Positions 53,698 through 64,000 of a stretch of 64,000 nucleotides of DNA are shown piece after piece. The notes below the pieces were generated by a model. It searched no databases, was not told where the DNA came from, and saw only the letters and a program-made list of their open reading frames with translations. Positions within the stretch are counted from its first letter, which is position 1. Each line of letters begins with the position of its first letter. The translations under genes were made by a program, and so were the position numbers. Origin of the DNA: Tigriopus japonicus (Eukaryota; Arthropoda; Copepoda; Harpacticoida; Harpacticidae); contig CM021315.1 in NCBI GenBank assembly GCA_010645155.1, positions 7,329,034 through 7,393,033 on the forward strand, in the 5' to 3' direction.

Positions 53698-53779
53698 CTC
53701 GCCAGTACTGGTCAGCTGTCGCCGCCGCTCTATGTACTAAAATTTCTATACTTTTCATCGCCGATAGAGAGTGTTGATA
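53698..53779. repeat. 82-bp segment identical to flank of MITE copy 1
   Basis: Starts CTCGCCAGTACTGGTCAGCT and ends GTGTTGATA, the same as 5766-5847. It includes the target duplication of copy 1 and sits between two family B 3' ends. Confidence 0.85.
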
Positions 53780-53915
53780 ACGAAATACACCGTTGGTGGC
53801 TAAATCAAGCTAATTCCTTTCAGTCTAAAATCCGAACGAATCCGAATCCGAAAATTCTTGCGTCAATCCGATCGAATCCGACTTTTCGGATCCGATGCAC
53901 AGCTCTAGTTGAGAT

Positions 53916-55320
53916 CTCGACCACTCAATTGCACAAGCTATGAGATGCTATGAGAATGAAGACGAGGAGGAAAGGTCAAGACAGCTATTTCACGCAGTTA
54001 CTTGACGGCCTACTTAAAATGCAACAGAGCACACCTCCTTGGTTTTCTTTCTATATTTTGAAACAAACAAAAAGCTTCTAATACAACAGTTGATCAGCGC
54101 CGTGAGCCTGACAATTGATGTACCTCCAACTTGCTCCTAAATGTTCTTTAGGAACGTATAGTGGTTTCAAAATATCAGTGGGGCTCTCGTTCTTATTTTG
54201 ATTAACTTAGAAAAGAATAAGTTTTGAAGAAATGGATGAAGGAGTGTCATACAAAAGTTTGATCAAGTGGTTGAGATCTCGACCACTAGGAACGAGAGGG
54301 TTAAGACAGGCTGCTTCCTGACCATATCTTTCACCCTCCTGATGTTGGCGGGGTTGACTTGGCTGACGGACCTCGCCCCACCCTTGGCGCATTCGGTCTT
54401 GCCAGTTGCTACAAAAAATACCTACTTTATCGCCAAGGCCAAAAGTTAGTGGTAAATCACATTTTACTTTGGAGTCAACAAGAATCTGCGGGGTTTTGTT
54501 TAAAATTGCAAAATTTTGAAGCAATCAAGAAGCACTTGATTACGAGTAGCGGGATCGAGCAGAGCCCTTTACAACGTCCGTGATATTTTCCTGCCTGACA
54601 GCCTGCAGTTTAAAAAAAAATATTATTTACAAAATTGAGATCAATGTTGTTTCATTCACATATCATAAAAAAACAAAAGCATCCAAAGAATCAATAAAAT
54701 TCAATGTCCCATTAATGTCTTCCTAACAATTGAAATTGTGCTGTCTGATTGTGTGAAGCAAAAGACATTTAAATTTCTGATACGTTGACTTGCTTTGTGA
54801 AAATGATTGTCCATCTTTCATTGCAAGCAACTGGTTTTTCTATCATTTTATATAGTTTTAAAGGATTACGGGACGGCATTTTCCAAAACATTTGCGATTC
54901 CAAGCTTCGAAGAAGTTAAATTGGCAAAAATGAAGTAAGTGTCAAGCAATGATGTTGTAACTTTACCAAAACATATGATTATTATCGGTAGTTTTGCCCT
55001 ATTTAGGACTAAAGTCAAGAATTCGATATTTTTGCCATAACATACGTAGAAAGCCCGGTTCATCCAGTCCCCCTGATCCCAGTTATATCAACCCTCATCT
55101 TTAGGGCTAGCGTGTTAAGCATGAAATCACAAGGTTTATAAGACTTCAAAAATATTAAATGAAATAAATGTTAAATGTCAGTGTTTCAAAATTCCTTTTT
55201 TTTTACTTTGGAAATTTTTGTGAACTGACATTTTTTAGAGTAGCGAATCAATTTGAAATCCCACCTCGCTTAATTCGCTACTTCCCTTGCTTCCAAATAG
55301 TTAACAACAAACGCGAGAAA
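53916..55320. other. intergenic stretch, no supported gene
   Basis: The string GTTGAGATCTCGACCACT occurs at the MITE border (53908) and again near 54272, suggesting a local duplication. Short ORFs at 54207-54583 show no domain. The rest is AT-rich. Confidence 0.3.
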
Positions 55321-55467
55321 ATGGACAATGACGACCTAAACACTCCACCTATGATGGGCCCGAAGGAAATGATTCCAAATTTAGATGCCACAATTAGCGA
55401 TCTCCGCAAGAAACTGGACGAGAAGGACAAGGAACTCGAGGAGAAGGACAAGGAGCTAGTGATGTGA
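55321..55467 (+). CDS. short acidic coiled-coil ORF
   Basis: 48 codons from ATG 55321. MDNDDLNTPPMMGPKEM is followed by the repeats LDEKDKELEEKDKELVM (heptad-like), then a stop. It could be a first exon. No family. Confidence 0.25.
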   Translation: MDNDDLNTPPMMGPKEMIPNLDATISDLRKKLDEKDKELEEKDKELVM

Positions 55468-55949
55468 CTTGGGCAAGTAATGAGTCATCACAGACACCCA
55501 AGAACAAGTTGTTGACAAGCATTACTTGGGCAATACACCAATACACTTGGCAAGCTCAAGGAACATTGGAAGATGCAGTTGCTGGCAGTTGCTCTTGGAA
55601 GAATTAAGATACTTGCAGTGTGACTTAGAAGAAAAAATGTCAAGTTGCATTTTCGATGATCTTTTGACCTTAATAATTTAGCAATAAATAGTGGAAGTGA
55701 TGCAAAAAAATATTTCAATTTGCATAGCATTTGCAAAACCATGTTTTTTTTGTTTCGGTTCTAGGCCACACATGAATGCACTTTTGAGGCTAATCAAGAC
55801 CGAGATTTAGAAGTCACACTTCCAGAACAATCTCGTTTATTCAGAGTTGCCGGCATGACAAAGTAAAATGCCAAATCTTTTTTAGTATTCTCGAAATATT
55901 TTGCATTTCACCATGTGAGAGAATTGAAGTGTGTTCTTTTCTTAAAACT

Positions 55950-56321
55950 ACATCCTTTCAAAGGCATGGGCCCTATTTAGCTGAATCAGCCTGGTTTAGT
56001 GAAATTCGGATGGCAAGTTTATTCTTCGTTCATAGCAAATTTGGCAAACCTGTTAGCTTGGAAAAGTACTTGTACAAACACCCAAGCTATGCCAAGCTTC
56101 AGCAAGCCCAAGCACTGTGCCAGTACAGCTTGCCCAATCTCTTGTTTGCCCCCCATCAGTACAAGGAGCTTCGTGCTGTTCGTGCCGAGCTCATGTGCCA
56201 AAGAAAAGCGGCAGAAATTAAAGAGGCTTCACGAACCTTTGGAATTGAAATCGCTCATGAACAAAACTTGTCCGATCTTCTGCCAAGGATGGCTACCGTT
56301 CTTGCAGAAACCGAGAAGTAG
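55950..56321 (+). CDS. hypothetical helical ORF
   Basis: The frame is open for ~130 codons to TAG 56319-56321. Protein-like content includes FGKPVSLEKYLYKHPSYAKL and ELMCQRKAAEIKEASRTFGI. A TTTCAAAG tract just before it might be a splice acceptor linking it to the coiled-coil ORF upstream. A (GAT)n run follows the stop. I do not recognise it. Confidence 0.35.
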   Translation, partial: TSFQRHGPYLAESAWFSEIRMASLFFVHSKFGKPVSLEKYLYKHPSYAKLQQAQALCQYSLPNLLFAPHQYKELRAVRAELMCQRKAAEIKEASRTFGIEIAHEQNLSDLLPRMATVLAETEK

Positions 56322-58136
56322 CTGCTTCCCAATGATGATGATGATGATGATGATTATCTACATAGTTTCATCCGTTCGTATGAGCTAATCACGCAATTAG
56401 GAAAGATGCAAACCTTGTACAGAATTGCACTTCACAAATTTGATTACCCACAGCAGTAAGAATGATGTGTATAGCAGCAGTATCGTCATTATAATTGTGA
56501 AACAGCTGGTCTGACAAATATCACTACTACAGTACAAAGAGATTTAAAGTCTGCTTTTGTATATGTGCACAATAAAGCGACCTGAATTTTCTCTTTTACT
56601 TAATATGAATTAAAGGATATGCAACCGGAGCATCGGGGATCTTGCACAACTGAGGTTTTTTGAGTATTGACTCACATTTAATAAAAATAAGCTCTGGCAG
56701 AGACATCCCGGAGAACAACAACTCATTGCAAAACTAAATAAGAGAGACAGGCTTGAGTTTAGTACTAAATCATTAGTAGAGATAGGAAGTTTCAACGACA
56801 AAAAAGTCAAATTAGACGAAAAAAAGACGAATAAAATTGCCCGATAAGACAGGTCCAAGTAGTATCCTTTGCCCAAACCAGGAACCCCTGAAAGGGGTGG
56901 ACGCGAACTCCGATTTTAAAAAAAATGGTATGAGGCCGAGGCTATTTTTTGACCCAACGTCATTTATTCCCTATTAATGACTAAAACTGTTGAACATGCG
57001 TCTTGAAAGAATTCATTCAAACTTCTTGTGTTAATATTTATGGACTGGATGTTCTTCACCTTGATTTTAGAGGTCCCAGCACCCTTTTCACTCGTCTCAT
57101 GAACGTTTGACTTTCAGCTCTCTAAAGGATTTTAGTCCTCATAACAATGAGGATATAATGTACGTAGATGGAATCTTAATCCACCCATTAGTCCAACTTC
57201 TCTGAAACAATGCTCTACAGAATGTTCTGTGGTGGTATCTGGAGTGTTACTCCTCTTCCATCCTCTTTAACACCTCCAAAATGCAAGAACCATTTCCATG
57301 GAAAATGAAAGAACAAGAATGGTCTCTTTTAAAAAGATGATGGAGTCCATGTCGGAGATATTGTTGGTTGTACTATTGAAGGGCACTTTAGATGGTTCTG
57401 GATCAGATCAGCCATTTGATCTGGATTGGAATTGGAACAAAGGCAAATTGAATTGCTTTAAAAAGCTGACTTTCTGTGAGCAAAAATCAAAATCACACGA
57501 TGTGGTTGCGAGTAAAAAGCAACTTAGGAGAAGTAGACTTGACAATATTTGGTGAAAAACCCTGTTTGGAAGGGAATCTTCGATTTTATGTCACACAAAG
57601 AATTTTCAGCTTCCACCTAAGTTCACTTTAGCAATCACGACGTCCTTGTGATAAAATGAGTTCAAAATATGAAGATTAAATCCTGGATTGTGGATTTGAT
57701 TGAAAATATTTCAAGTCTTAGGGCTGAAGAAGGTCAGGACCCCGCAGGACTGGGGCTAAGGGTCCTTCAGGGCCGGAGGATCATGTCTTCTCATTGCAAG
57801 GATAGGCTCAACATACACAACGTACATGCTTGATGGGGTTTGATTGATCTTCTTAAATCCGTTTGTTTTTGTTGGAAGAATTACTAGTCAGATTGAGCGA
57901 AAAAATCCACACAATTCAATCTTGATGGGAGCATTTCATTCTAAAGACTTTGAGAGGGTCCATGTAATCCGGGTCAGATTGTCAGATCACCAATTTGGGC
58001 TGACTGAGTCGAAAGGCAAATCAAAATATTGAAATCCATTGCTAGTAGGTTCACCTGATATGTTTCAAACTCATCTTCATTTGATCGAACTCTCGACACT
58101 AAGGACTTCTTTCTTCTTTGTTCCAAACGCAAATTC
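56322..58136. other. intergenic stretch up to the assembly gap
   Basis: Contains a (GATGAT)n run at 56332-56353 and one unit of the GACGAATAAAATTGCCCGAT repeat near 56820. The 85-codon ORF at 57298-57555 has no domain. Confidence 0.35.
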
Positions 58137-58453
58137 NNNNNNNNNNNNNNNNNNNNNNNNNNNNNNNNNNNNNNNNNNNNNNNNNNNNNNNNNNNNNNNN
58201 NNNNNNNNNNNNNNNNNNNNNNNNNNNNNNNNNNNNNNNNNNNNNNNNNNNNNNNNNNNNNNNNNNNNNNNNNNNNNNNNNNNNNNNNNNNNNNNNNNNN
58301 NNNNNNNNNNNNNNNNNNNNNNNNNNNNNNNNNNNNNNNNNNNNNNNNNNNNNNNNNNNNNNNNNNNNNNNNNNNNNNNNNNNNNNNNNNNNNNNNNNNN
58401 NNNNNNNNNNNNNNNNNNNNNNNNNNNNNNNNNNNNNNNNNNNNNNNNNNNNN
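58137..58453. other. assembly gap (317 N)
   Basis: A run of N replaces the 3' end of the LINE copy to its right. The equivalent sequence is present in the related copy at 62897-63403. Confidence 0.99.
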
Positions 58454-60218
58454 TGTTCGAATTAGCCTTGATTCCTTAAGATTTGGAGGTGCTCTCAGAG
58501 CGCACGTAAAACCTCTACGATCGCTACAACTGATCTCAAATCCTGGGTTAGGACAGAGCCCATGAATGCTCTTGAAAACATGCAGTATCAGATACCTATC
58601 ATACCTTCTCTGAGTACTGTACAACCCTAACTTCTGGAGCCTCTCCCAATAGGAGAGCTCTCTCATTCCTGTGATGTTCCTAGTAAAACATCTTTGGACC
58701 TGCTCGACCTTTTGCAAACCTGCTGAACTCATTGGAGCCCAAATGGGTGAGGCATATTCAAGATGCGGCTGGACAATCGACTTGTACAGAGTTAGCATCG
58801 TAATACTATCTCTGGACTTGAAAGTGCGATAGATCCAGCCGCACGTTTGAAATGCCTTCCCCACTTTCAACTGGATATGCTCATCAAACTTTCCATCATC
58901 TTGGACGACAACTCCCAAATCTCTCATGGACGATACCTGCTCAATATCACAACCTCCATTGTCTTTGAGAGGAACATCAAATTTTGACGCCCCATACGTC
59001 ATTGTGCGGAATTTCATCCCGTTCAATGCCATGTTACTCTCGCCAACCCAAGAGTAGACCTTCTCCAAGTCCTCAACTAAACATTTTGAGTCCTGCCCAT
59101 TCCTTCCACAAACTAATTTTGTGTCATCAGCATATGAAGAAATACTGGCTTTTGTTCTAAAATTCTGGAGAGGAGCAATAAAGAGAATAAACAAGAGCGG
59201 ACCTAAAATTGAACCTTGCGGAACACCTGACTTGACATCATACATGCCGCTAAAAGATCTTTCGACTTTAACTATTTGCTTCCTTTCGCTTATGAAACTA
59301 TCAATCCAAGTCAGGACCTTACCCTGGACCCCTAACTCTTTGAGTTGATCGAGCAAAAGACCATGATCTACCTTATCGAAGGCCTTGGCAAAGTCAAGAT
59401 AGACTACATCAACTGACTCATGACTTTCGAGCCCTTCAATGATTTGCTCAATATGATCAACCAATTGGGTTACTGTACTAAAATGAGCTCGAAACCCATG
59501 CTGTCCAGAAGGAATTAAATCATGGACTTCCAAATAATCTACAAGCTTGGACTTCATAATCTTCTCAAAAACCTTTGCAACGCTGGAGGTTAGAGAAATG
59601 GGCCTATAATTACTAGGGAGTGACTTATCTCCGCCCTTAAAAATTGGAACGACATGAGCTACTTTTAGAGAGGAGGGAAACTTGCCCTGATCTAAAATGC
59701 AACGCATCAAATAGGAGAAAACAGGGGCAAGAATCTGTGAACATTTCATCAGAAACTGAGATGTCACACCATCAGGTCCAGGAGAACTCGAGAGCTTTTA
59801 GCTGTTGATGGCCTCAAAAGCATCTTGATTTGTGACTACCAGATCCTCCAGTCGATTATCCTGACTATCAATGCCAGTGTCATCAAAAACATTGCTACAG
59901 TCATGGCCTGCTCTGACTGCCCTTTTTGGAATTGAAAATACACTTGAGAACTGATCTCCAAGCATACTGGCCATAACCTCACTATCATTGACGGTTTTAC
60001 CGCCGACCTCAAAAGGTCCTACAGGATGCTTCATTTTTCTCTTTGTATTCGCAAACGAGAAAAACGCCTTTGGATTAGTCTTGACCTCCTGGATCACTCT
60101 ACTTTCCTTCTCTAACTGATCGGAATCAATGGAGGCCCTAATTTTTGATTGGACCACATCCAATTTGCTTTGGAGGCTGGCTACAACAAATGGATTTGAA
60201 CCAATACCCGGGAATCCA
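58454..60218 (-). pseudogene. CR1/Jockey-type LINE ORF2, 3' end in gap
   Basis: The minus-strand frame is open from ~60218 apart from one TAA at 59798-59800. It holds a linker (TNPKAFFSFANTKRKMKHPVG), SSSPGPDGVTSQFLMK, NYRPISLTSSVAKVFEK, VYLDFAKAFDKVDHGLLL, SGVPQGSILGPLLFILFI and the catalytic SYADDTKLV. The C-terminal region (SYWERLQKLGLYSTQRRYDR) runs into the gap. The endonuclease is missing where a family F MITE (60220-60600) abuts. Confidence 0.88.
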
Positions 60219-60219
60219 C

Positions 60220-60600
60220 CTGAGATTAAGAACCAATTTTCCCCCACAAACTCTCCCCGGATTGAAACGGGGAGTTTTATCGCACTCATCCATCACACAA
60301 CTTGAACAACTTAAGAATATTTTACCTGTCCTTGGATTATCCTGAACTCAAAGAGACACAACCATACAATCAAAGAAATTTGAAGATGGACCATCATTTA
60401 CAGAACATGAAGTTATGCCAAGGTGACACTAATAGATGAGCTCGGAAGAAAACCGCCATTTTGTCGTCGATTCTTCAAGGAATGGTAAGGTATTCTTAAG
60501 TTGTTAAAGTTGTGTAATGGATGAGTGCGATTAAACTCCCCGTTTTGGTCCGAGGGAGAGTTTCTGGAGGAAGTTGGTTCTTGATCCTTTTTCAAGAGCA
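60220..60600. mobile_element. family F long-inverted-repeat element, second copy
   Basis: The left arm (TTCCCCCACAAACTCTCCCC..., CACACAACTTGAACAAC) and right arm (TTAAGTTGTTAAAGTTGTGT..., GAGAGTTTCTGGAGGAAG) are inverted. The interior ATTATCCTGAACTCAA...TTTATGCCAAGGTGACAC-like stretch matches 28100-28195. It interrupts the 5' side of the LINE. Confidence 0.65.
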
Positions 60601-62896
60601 ATTTGCATTTGTATTAGGGTCCATATACGTTTTTCGTTCTTCTTGCTTTAGTTAGGGCTATCACTTCCGAAGGTTGTCCTTGATAGGAGCTAACTGCATT
60701 CCGATCTGGGAGATGACTCATCTGCAGCACCACAGAAATCTGAAATACCGATTGAGCTGCATTCTTATTGTGGTAGCTCAGAACTAGTACACAGTCTACC
60801 CATTCCGCGAGCTGGGATTCGCGCCTCCGCAAGAGTTTTTGGTGGAAACGTTTTTGAGTAAGAATAGGTTGATTTCCATATTTTAGGTAAGATTAGGTAG
60901 CATTCTCTCGTTTTGATTCTCATGATTTAGCAGCAAGAGGAAGCTACTAGGCACGGGAGATACTTATCTTTCCGAGACTAAGGTTGGCGAAAGTTATATT
61001 TCATTTATGAAAATTGTTTTTTTTTATCTAAATTAATAGCCCTCATACTAACGGGCAGTTCTACGCACTTTCTTTGTGCAATCAGGTTACAATTTTTTTA
61101 ATTAAGGTAAGCAATTTGGATTGAAGAAGAAATAAATCGAATGGCATTCTATTACAAGTTGAAGATAATTGTATATTATGAAATCAAAAATGGAATGTAC
61201 ATATCTTTTAAAAATTCTTTGCTGAATATTTCTTTTCTTTAAAGAAGAGTATCTTCCTTGGAGTTTTTTTTCTCTTTTGTAAACCTAGACAAGGACTCTT
61301 GAGCAAGGAAGCGACACGACATTTTTGGTCCCGCCAACTGAGGCCATTGATTGCAAGTCTGGAGATCACTCAAAACTTTAATTTGCATACTTTTACCCAT
61401 TCCAAAAGCATAAAATAGATTCATATGATACCAGTTTGTATTCAAAAATATATCTGAGGTTTGATTTGTTGTATTTTTGGCAAAAAAGTCATGCACAAGT
61501 TCAATTTGTAAGAACAAAGTTTGAACAAAATATCACTTTCTTCCCAATTTTTGCTTTTTTGCATTATATTGAATAGAAAACAAATAATTTCAGACTCTAT
61601 ATTACTGAACATGAATTAGGGATAGTATGAATGTAGTTCACAACTAATTTTATTAACAAATACATAGCCTAATTTATGTTCTCATTCAGAGTCATGAATG
61701 GCATTAGGTAACACTCCACATTTTTGAAAATCAAACTATGGTGCTTAATATGACAACTTTCTTGTCTTTTCCAAGTTGGTCTGAAGATTTAAAGAACTTT
61801 CAATTGGCATGGAGAAAAATGTGTTTTCAAGAAAATATTCAGTATTGACATTGTGTCAGTCAATGAGTAAAAGAGACCTCAAATGCTGATGTGGGAAGTC
61901 TTGATGGCTTCTTGGATATTTTGTGTTTGCTTAACTCACTGGACACTCTCATGAACTAGGTAACTGAGTAGTATTTAAAACGGCAGAAACCTTTTGTCCA
62001 TGAATGTTGGTTGTCTTGGAGATGAAACCACAGGGAACTTTCAGGTTTTGCTCCTAAACAACACTGAAAGAGGAGCTTGTTCTTCTATTTGTATTGTTAA
62101 GTAATAATAGTTTGTCATTGCTCTACTATTCTTTCTGAGCCACAAGCACAATGGCTTTCTTGAAATTTAGAGACCACTAGGCATTGATAAACAATTCCTT
62201 GGTAAACTGGTGGCATTGTGCCATTGCTTAAATGGTTCTTGGTCTTGATCATTGAAGCCTCAGTTCAGGAGCTCTTTTCCAACTCAAATGAAACCACAGT
62301 TTCAAAACCACTCTTTGATATGCCTCAAACACATTAGTTTGTCTTGGCACAATGCAAATACTCATTATCAAACATCCAAATCAATGTTCATAGCCAGAGC
62401 ATGGGGGATTTTGGGCACTATTCACAGGCAAGTTAGGCTCAAAAAGGTTCTTTAGAGCCATAGAATCAAAGAGATAATCATGGCAACTTAAAGCACAGCT
62501 TTTCCTACCCACGGCACTTGGGTTCAAGGTGAGATGACACACAATTTAAAGCTTTTTCTCCTCTTGGCTGTTGGAACTTTCTTCGCCTTTGTTTACAGTT
62601 AGGCCTAAGTTGTCTGGAAAGGTTTGGTGAATGCAAAAGGTGACCATTCCTTGCTGGAGGGTCCTTGGCCTAGATAACCAATGCCTTCACGTTTTGTGCT
62701 TTTCAGAATGAGATGTGCACAGATTATGAAGTATTGCTTGCAAGGTCATCACTTTCTGTAAAATAAAGGAGAGTGCCTTATTTGATTTTGATAAAAAGTT
62801 GAATTTGAATATTTTCAAGAAGCGTCAATCAGAACTCAACAATCATAAACATATTTTGGCTTTTTCAGCATATTTTTCTGACGTCATTTTTTTGGT
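60601..62896. other. intergenic stretch, nothing recognised
   Basis: AT-rich. The longest ORF (61239-61517, -) has no domain. I see no repeat termini. Confidence 0.4.
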
Positions 62897-63403
62897 GTTG
62901 CGGATTTTTTATTACCGCTAAAAGAAATGAGATTCCCTGTAAAGAAAGTTAATTATTAACGTTACTGCATAAATTATAAAATCAACATTTATATGATACT
63001 TGGTCTACCAACAAATTACTGTTGGCAGATCTGTGCAACCCTTGAATAGTGGGTTGATCAGGAATAGTATTTAAAAATTTGTCCAATCCTGTTTTAAAAG
63101 CTGTTAGAGAATCAGCTCCTACATATTCCCGACGAAGACTAATGAGCAAAAGATTGAACAATGAAGGAGCCTCGATTCCCTTGGATTTGGAGGTGCTCTC
63201 AGAACGCACGTAAAACCTCTACGATCGCTACAACTGATCTCAAATCCTGGGTTATGACAGAGCCCATGAATGCTCTTGAAGACATAAAGTGTCAGATACC
63301 TTTCATATCTTCTCTGAGTACTGTACAGCCCTAACTTCTGGAGCCTCTCCCAATACGAGAGCTCTATCATTCCTGTTGTGTTCCTAGTAAAACATCTTTG
63401 GAC
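62897..63403 (-). pseudogene. LINE 3' end (C-terminus and 3' UTR hairpin)
   Basis: Same family as 58454-60218: SYWERLQKLGLYSTQRRYER, GFEISCSDRRGFTCVLRAPP, then LFNLLLISLRREYVGADS and a stop near 62984. A short 3' UTR ends TTTACAGGGAATCTCATTTC...TAGCGGTAATAAAAAATCCGC. The 19-nt hairpin GCGG...CCGC lies at 62900-62918. The copy is cut at 63404 by the MULE-like element. Confidence 0.85.
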
Positions 63404-64000
63404 GATCGGTGTCCTATAACTTTAGAGCGGATCAAATGACCGACAATCAAAATAGAGCGGTTTTTTGATCGCCTTATGAAATTAGCGCGAAAATCATAAG
63501 AGAGAAAATCAAAAGAGAGCCAATACGTTTGACCGAACATCAAATTAGCGCCAATATTAACCAACGCAATCAAATTTAGAAACGATTCGGAATGTCAGTC
63601 TCACAGTAGTAGCAATTACATACTTGCTGTTGGTACAAGAAGCAAGACATGTCCGGAATTTTTACCACAACCCAAAAGGGCAAGAAAAAGTTGTGCTTTG
63701 AAGGCTTTTTCTATGTTTTCGATAAACGTTCAAAAAAAGGCGTGGATTACTGGCGTTGTGAATCTTATCGCACTTGTTCTGCAAGGCTTCATACGATCGA
63801 AGAATTGGTTACAAAGACTGTATCTTTACGTGGCCATGGGCCAATTCCCGGAAGACGGAGCGTTCTTGACCACTTGGCCAAACTAAAAGAAGATGCTGCC
63901 TACCATCCAAATAAAAGGCCAAGAGAAATCATGACTGGTCTTGGGGAGAATTGAGTGAACTTCAACAATCGCAAATACCATCTTTGAATTCCGTTCAACA
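63404..64000 (+). mobile_element. FLYWCH-carrying MULE-like element, 5' part
   Basis: The LINE sequence stops after CATCTTTGGAC (63403) and new sequence begins GATCGGTGTCCTATAACTTT, with repeated AAATTAGCGC and AATAGAGCGG motifs typical of a complex terminal region, followed by a FLYWCH-domain ORF. The element runs off the window, so the transposase core and other end cannot be seen. MULE assignment is by association with FLYWCH. Confidence 0.5.
63649..63954 (+). CDS. FLYWCH zinc-finger protein N-terminus
   Basis: ATG 63649. The FLYWCH domain is read from TTTQKGKKKLCFEGFFYVFD through VDYWRCESYRTCSARLHTIE, with the zinc ligands C-x5-C and a later RGHG. The TGA at 63952 is probably caused by a one-base shift, because another frame continues past it with GELSELQQSQIPSLNSVQ, as expected for MULE-associated FLYWCH proteins. 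DNA binding is the likely role. Confidence 0.7.
   Translation: MSGIFTTTQKGKKKLCFEGFFYVFDKRSKKGVDYWRCESYRTCSARLHTIEELVTKTVSLRGHGPIPGRRSVLDHLAKLKEDAAYHPNKRPREIMTGLGEN

Larger units (their letters stand above)
51432..53907. mobile_element. family B hAT MITE, copy 2, composite
   Basis: Same outer ends as copy 1 (TAGAGCTGTGCATCGGATCC both ways), with flanking 8-mers ATTGAGAT (51424-51431) and GTTGAGAT (53908-53915), 7 of 8 identical. It contains the GAATCCGA arrays and AT-rich middle of copy 1, a 1.1-kb fold-back insertion, an internal 3' end at 53697, the 82-bp shared flank (53698-53779), and then a second 3' array and terminus. Confidence 0.82.

Noticed and set aside
57298..57555. 85-codon ORF with MENERTRMVSF start
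   Set aside because: No domain, no repeat structure, and no supporting neighbour.
58039..58479. ORFs running through the N block
   Set aside because: They consist mostly of unknown bases; only the LINE frame on the minus strand has support.

Overview
The window looks like nuclear DNA of an aquatic arthropod, most likely a crustacean (a copepod is my guess). The evidence is spliced genes with very short introns, CCTAA/TTAGG-type telomere-like repeats (9886-9995), a mix of Tc1/mariner, hAT, piggyBac, MULE-like, CR1/Jockey-type LINE, BEL/Pao and DIRS-type elements, and a diselenide selenoprotein of a family reported from aquatic animals. It is AT-rich and mostly mobile DNA. One assembly gap lies at 58137-58453.

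Four cellular genes stand out. (1) A two-exon TRM13/TRMT13 tRNA 2'-O-methyltransferase lies on the minus strand (1479-2801). (2,3) Two convergent, paralogous proteins made of tandem ~55-residue winged-helix-like repeats lie at 18718-20337 (+) and 21572-23278 (-). I do not recognise the family by name. (4) A five-exon gene at 33026-34577 (+) encodes a peroxiredoxin-like (AhpC/TSA_2) protein. Two in-frame TGA codons sit in a U-x-x-U redox motif and a SECIS-like element follows in the 3' UTR, which is the signature of selenoprotein L. ORF finders break this gene at the TGAs, so it is the easiest real gene here to miss. A 611-codon intact Gag-like gene (43767-45602, -) has no pol beside it and may be domesticated.

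Layout: 1-2.8 kb TRM13; 3-6 kb nested repeats (family A repeat, a tRNA-derived SINE, a hAT MITE built from GAATCCGA units); 7.6-9 kb DD37D mariner; 11-12 kb mariner relic; 12.6-17.3 kb unknown coiled-coil exon, palindromic repeats and a hAT transposase relic; 18.7-23.3 kb winged-helix repeat genes; 23.7-26.2 kb dimeric SINE, perfect inverted repeat with mariner debris, LINE; 26.8-32.8 kb MITEs, LINE pieces and a fold-back element; 33-34.7 kb selenoprotein L; 34.7-36.4 kb Tc1; 37.4-43.6 kb LINE fragment, BEL gag-pro and DIRS element; 43.8-45.6 kb Gag-like gene; 48-54 kb LINE scrap, family A repeat, piggyBac scrap and a triple-nested MITE; 58.4-63.4 kb two copies of one LINE family; 63.4 kb to the end, a FLYWCH/MULE-like element running off the window.

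The mobile elements interact. A tRNA-derived SINE carries the same 3' hairpin tail as the local LINE. A hAT MITE copy carries 82 bp of flank identical to the flank of the other copy, including its target-site duplication. MITE and Tc1 insertions lie inside an intron and just beyond the SECIS of the selenoprotein gene. Family labels A-F are mine and are used only within this annotation.
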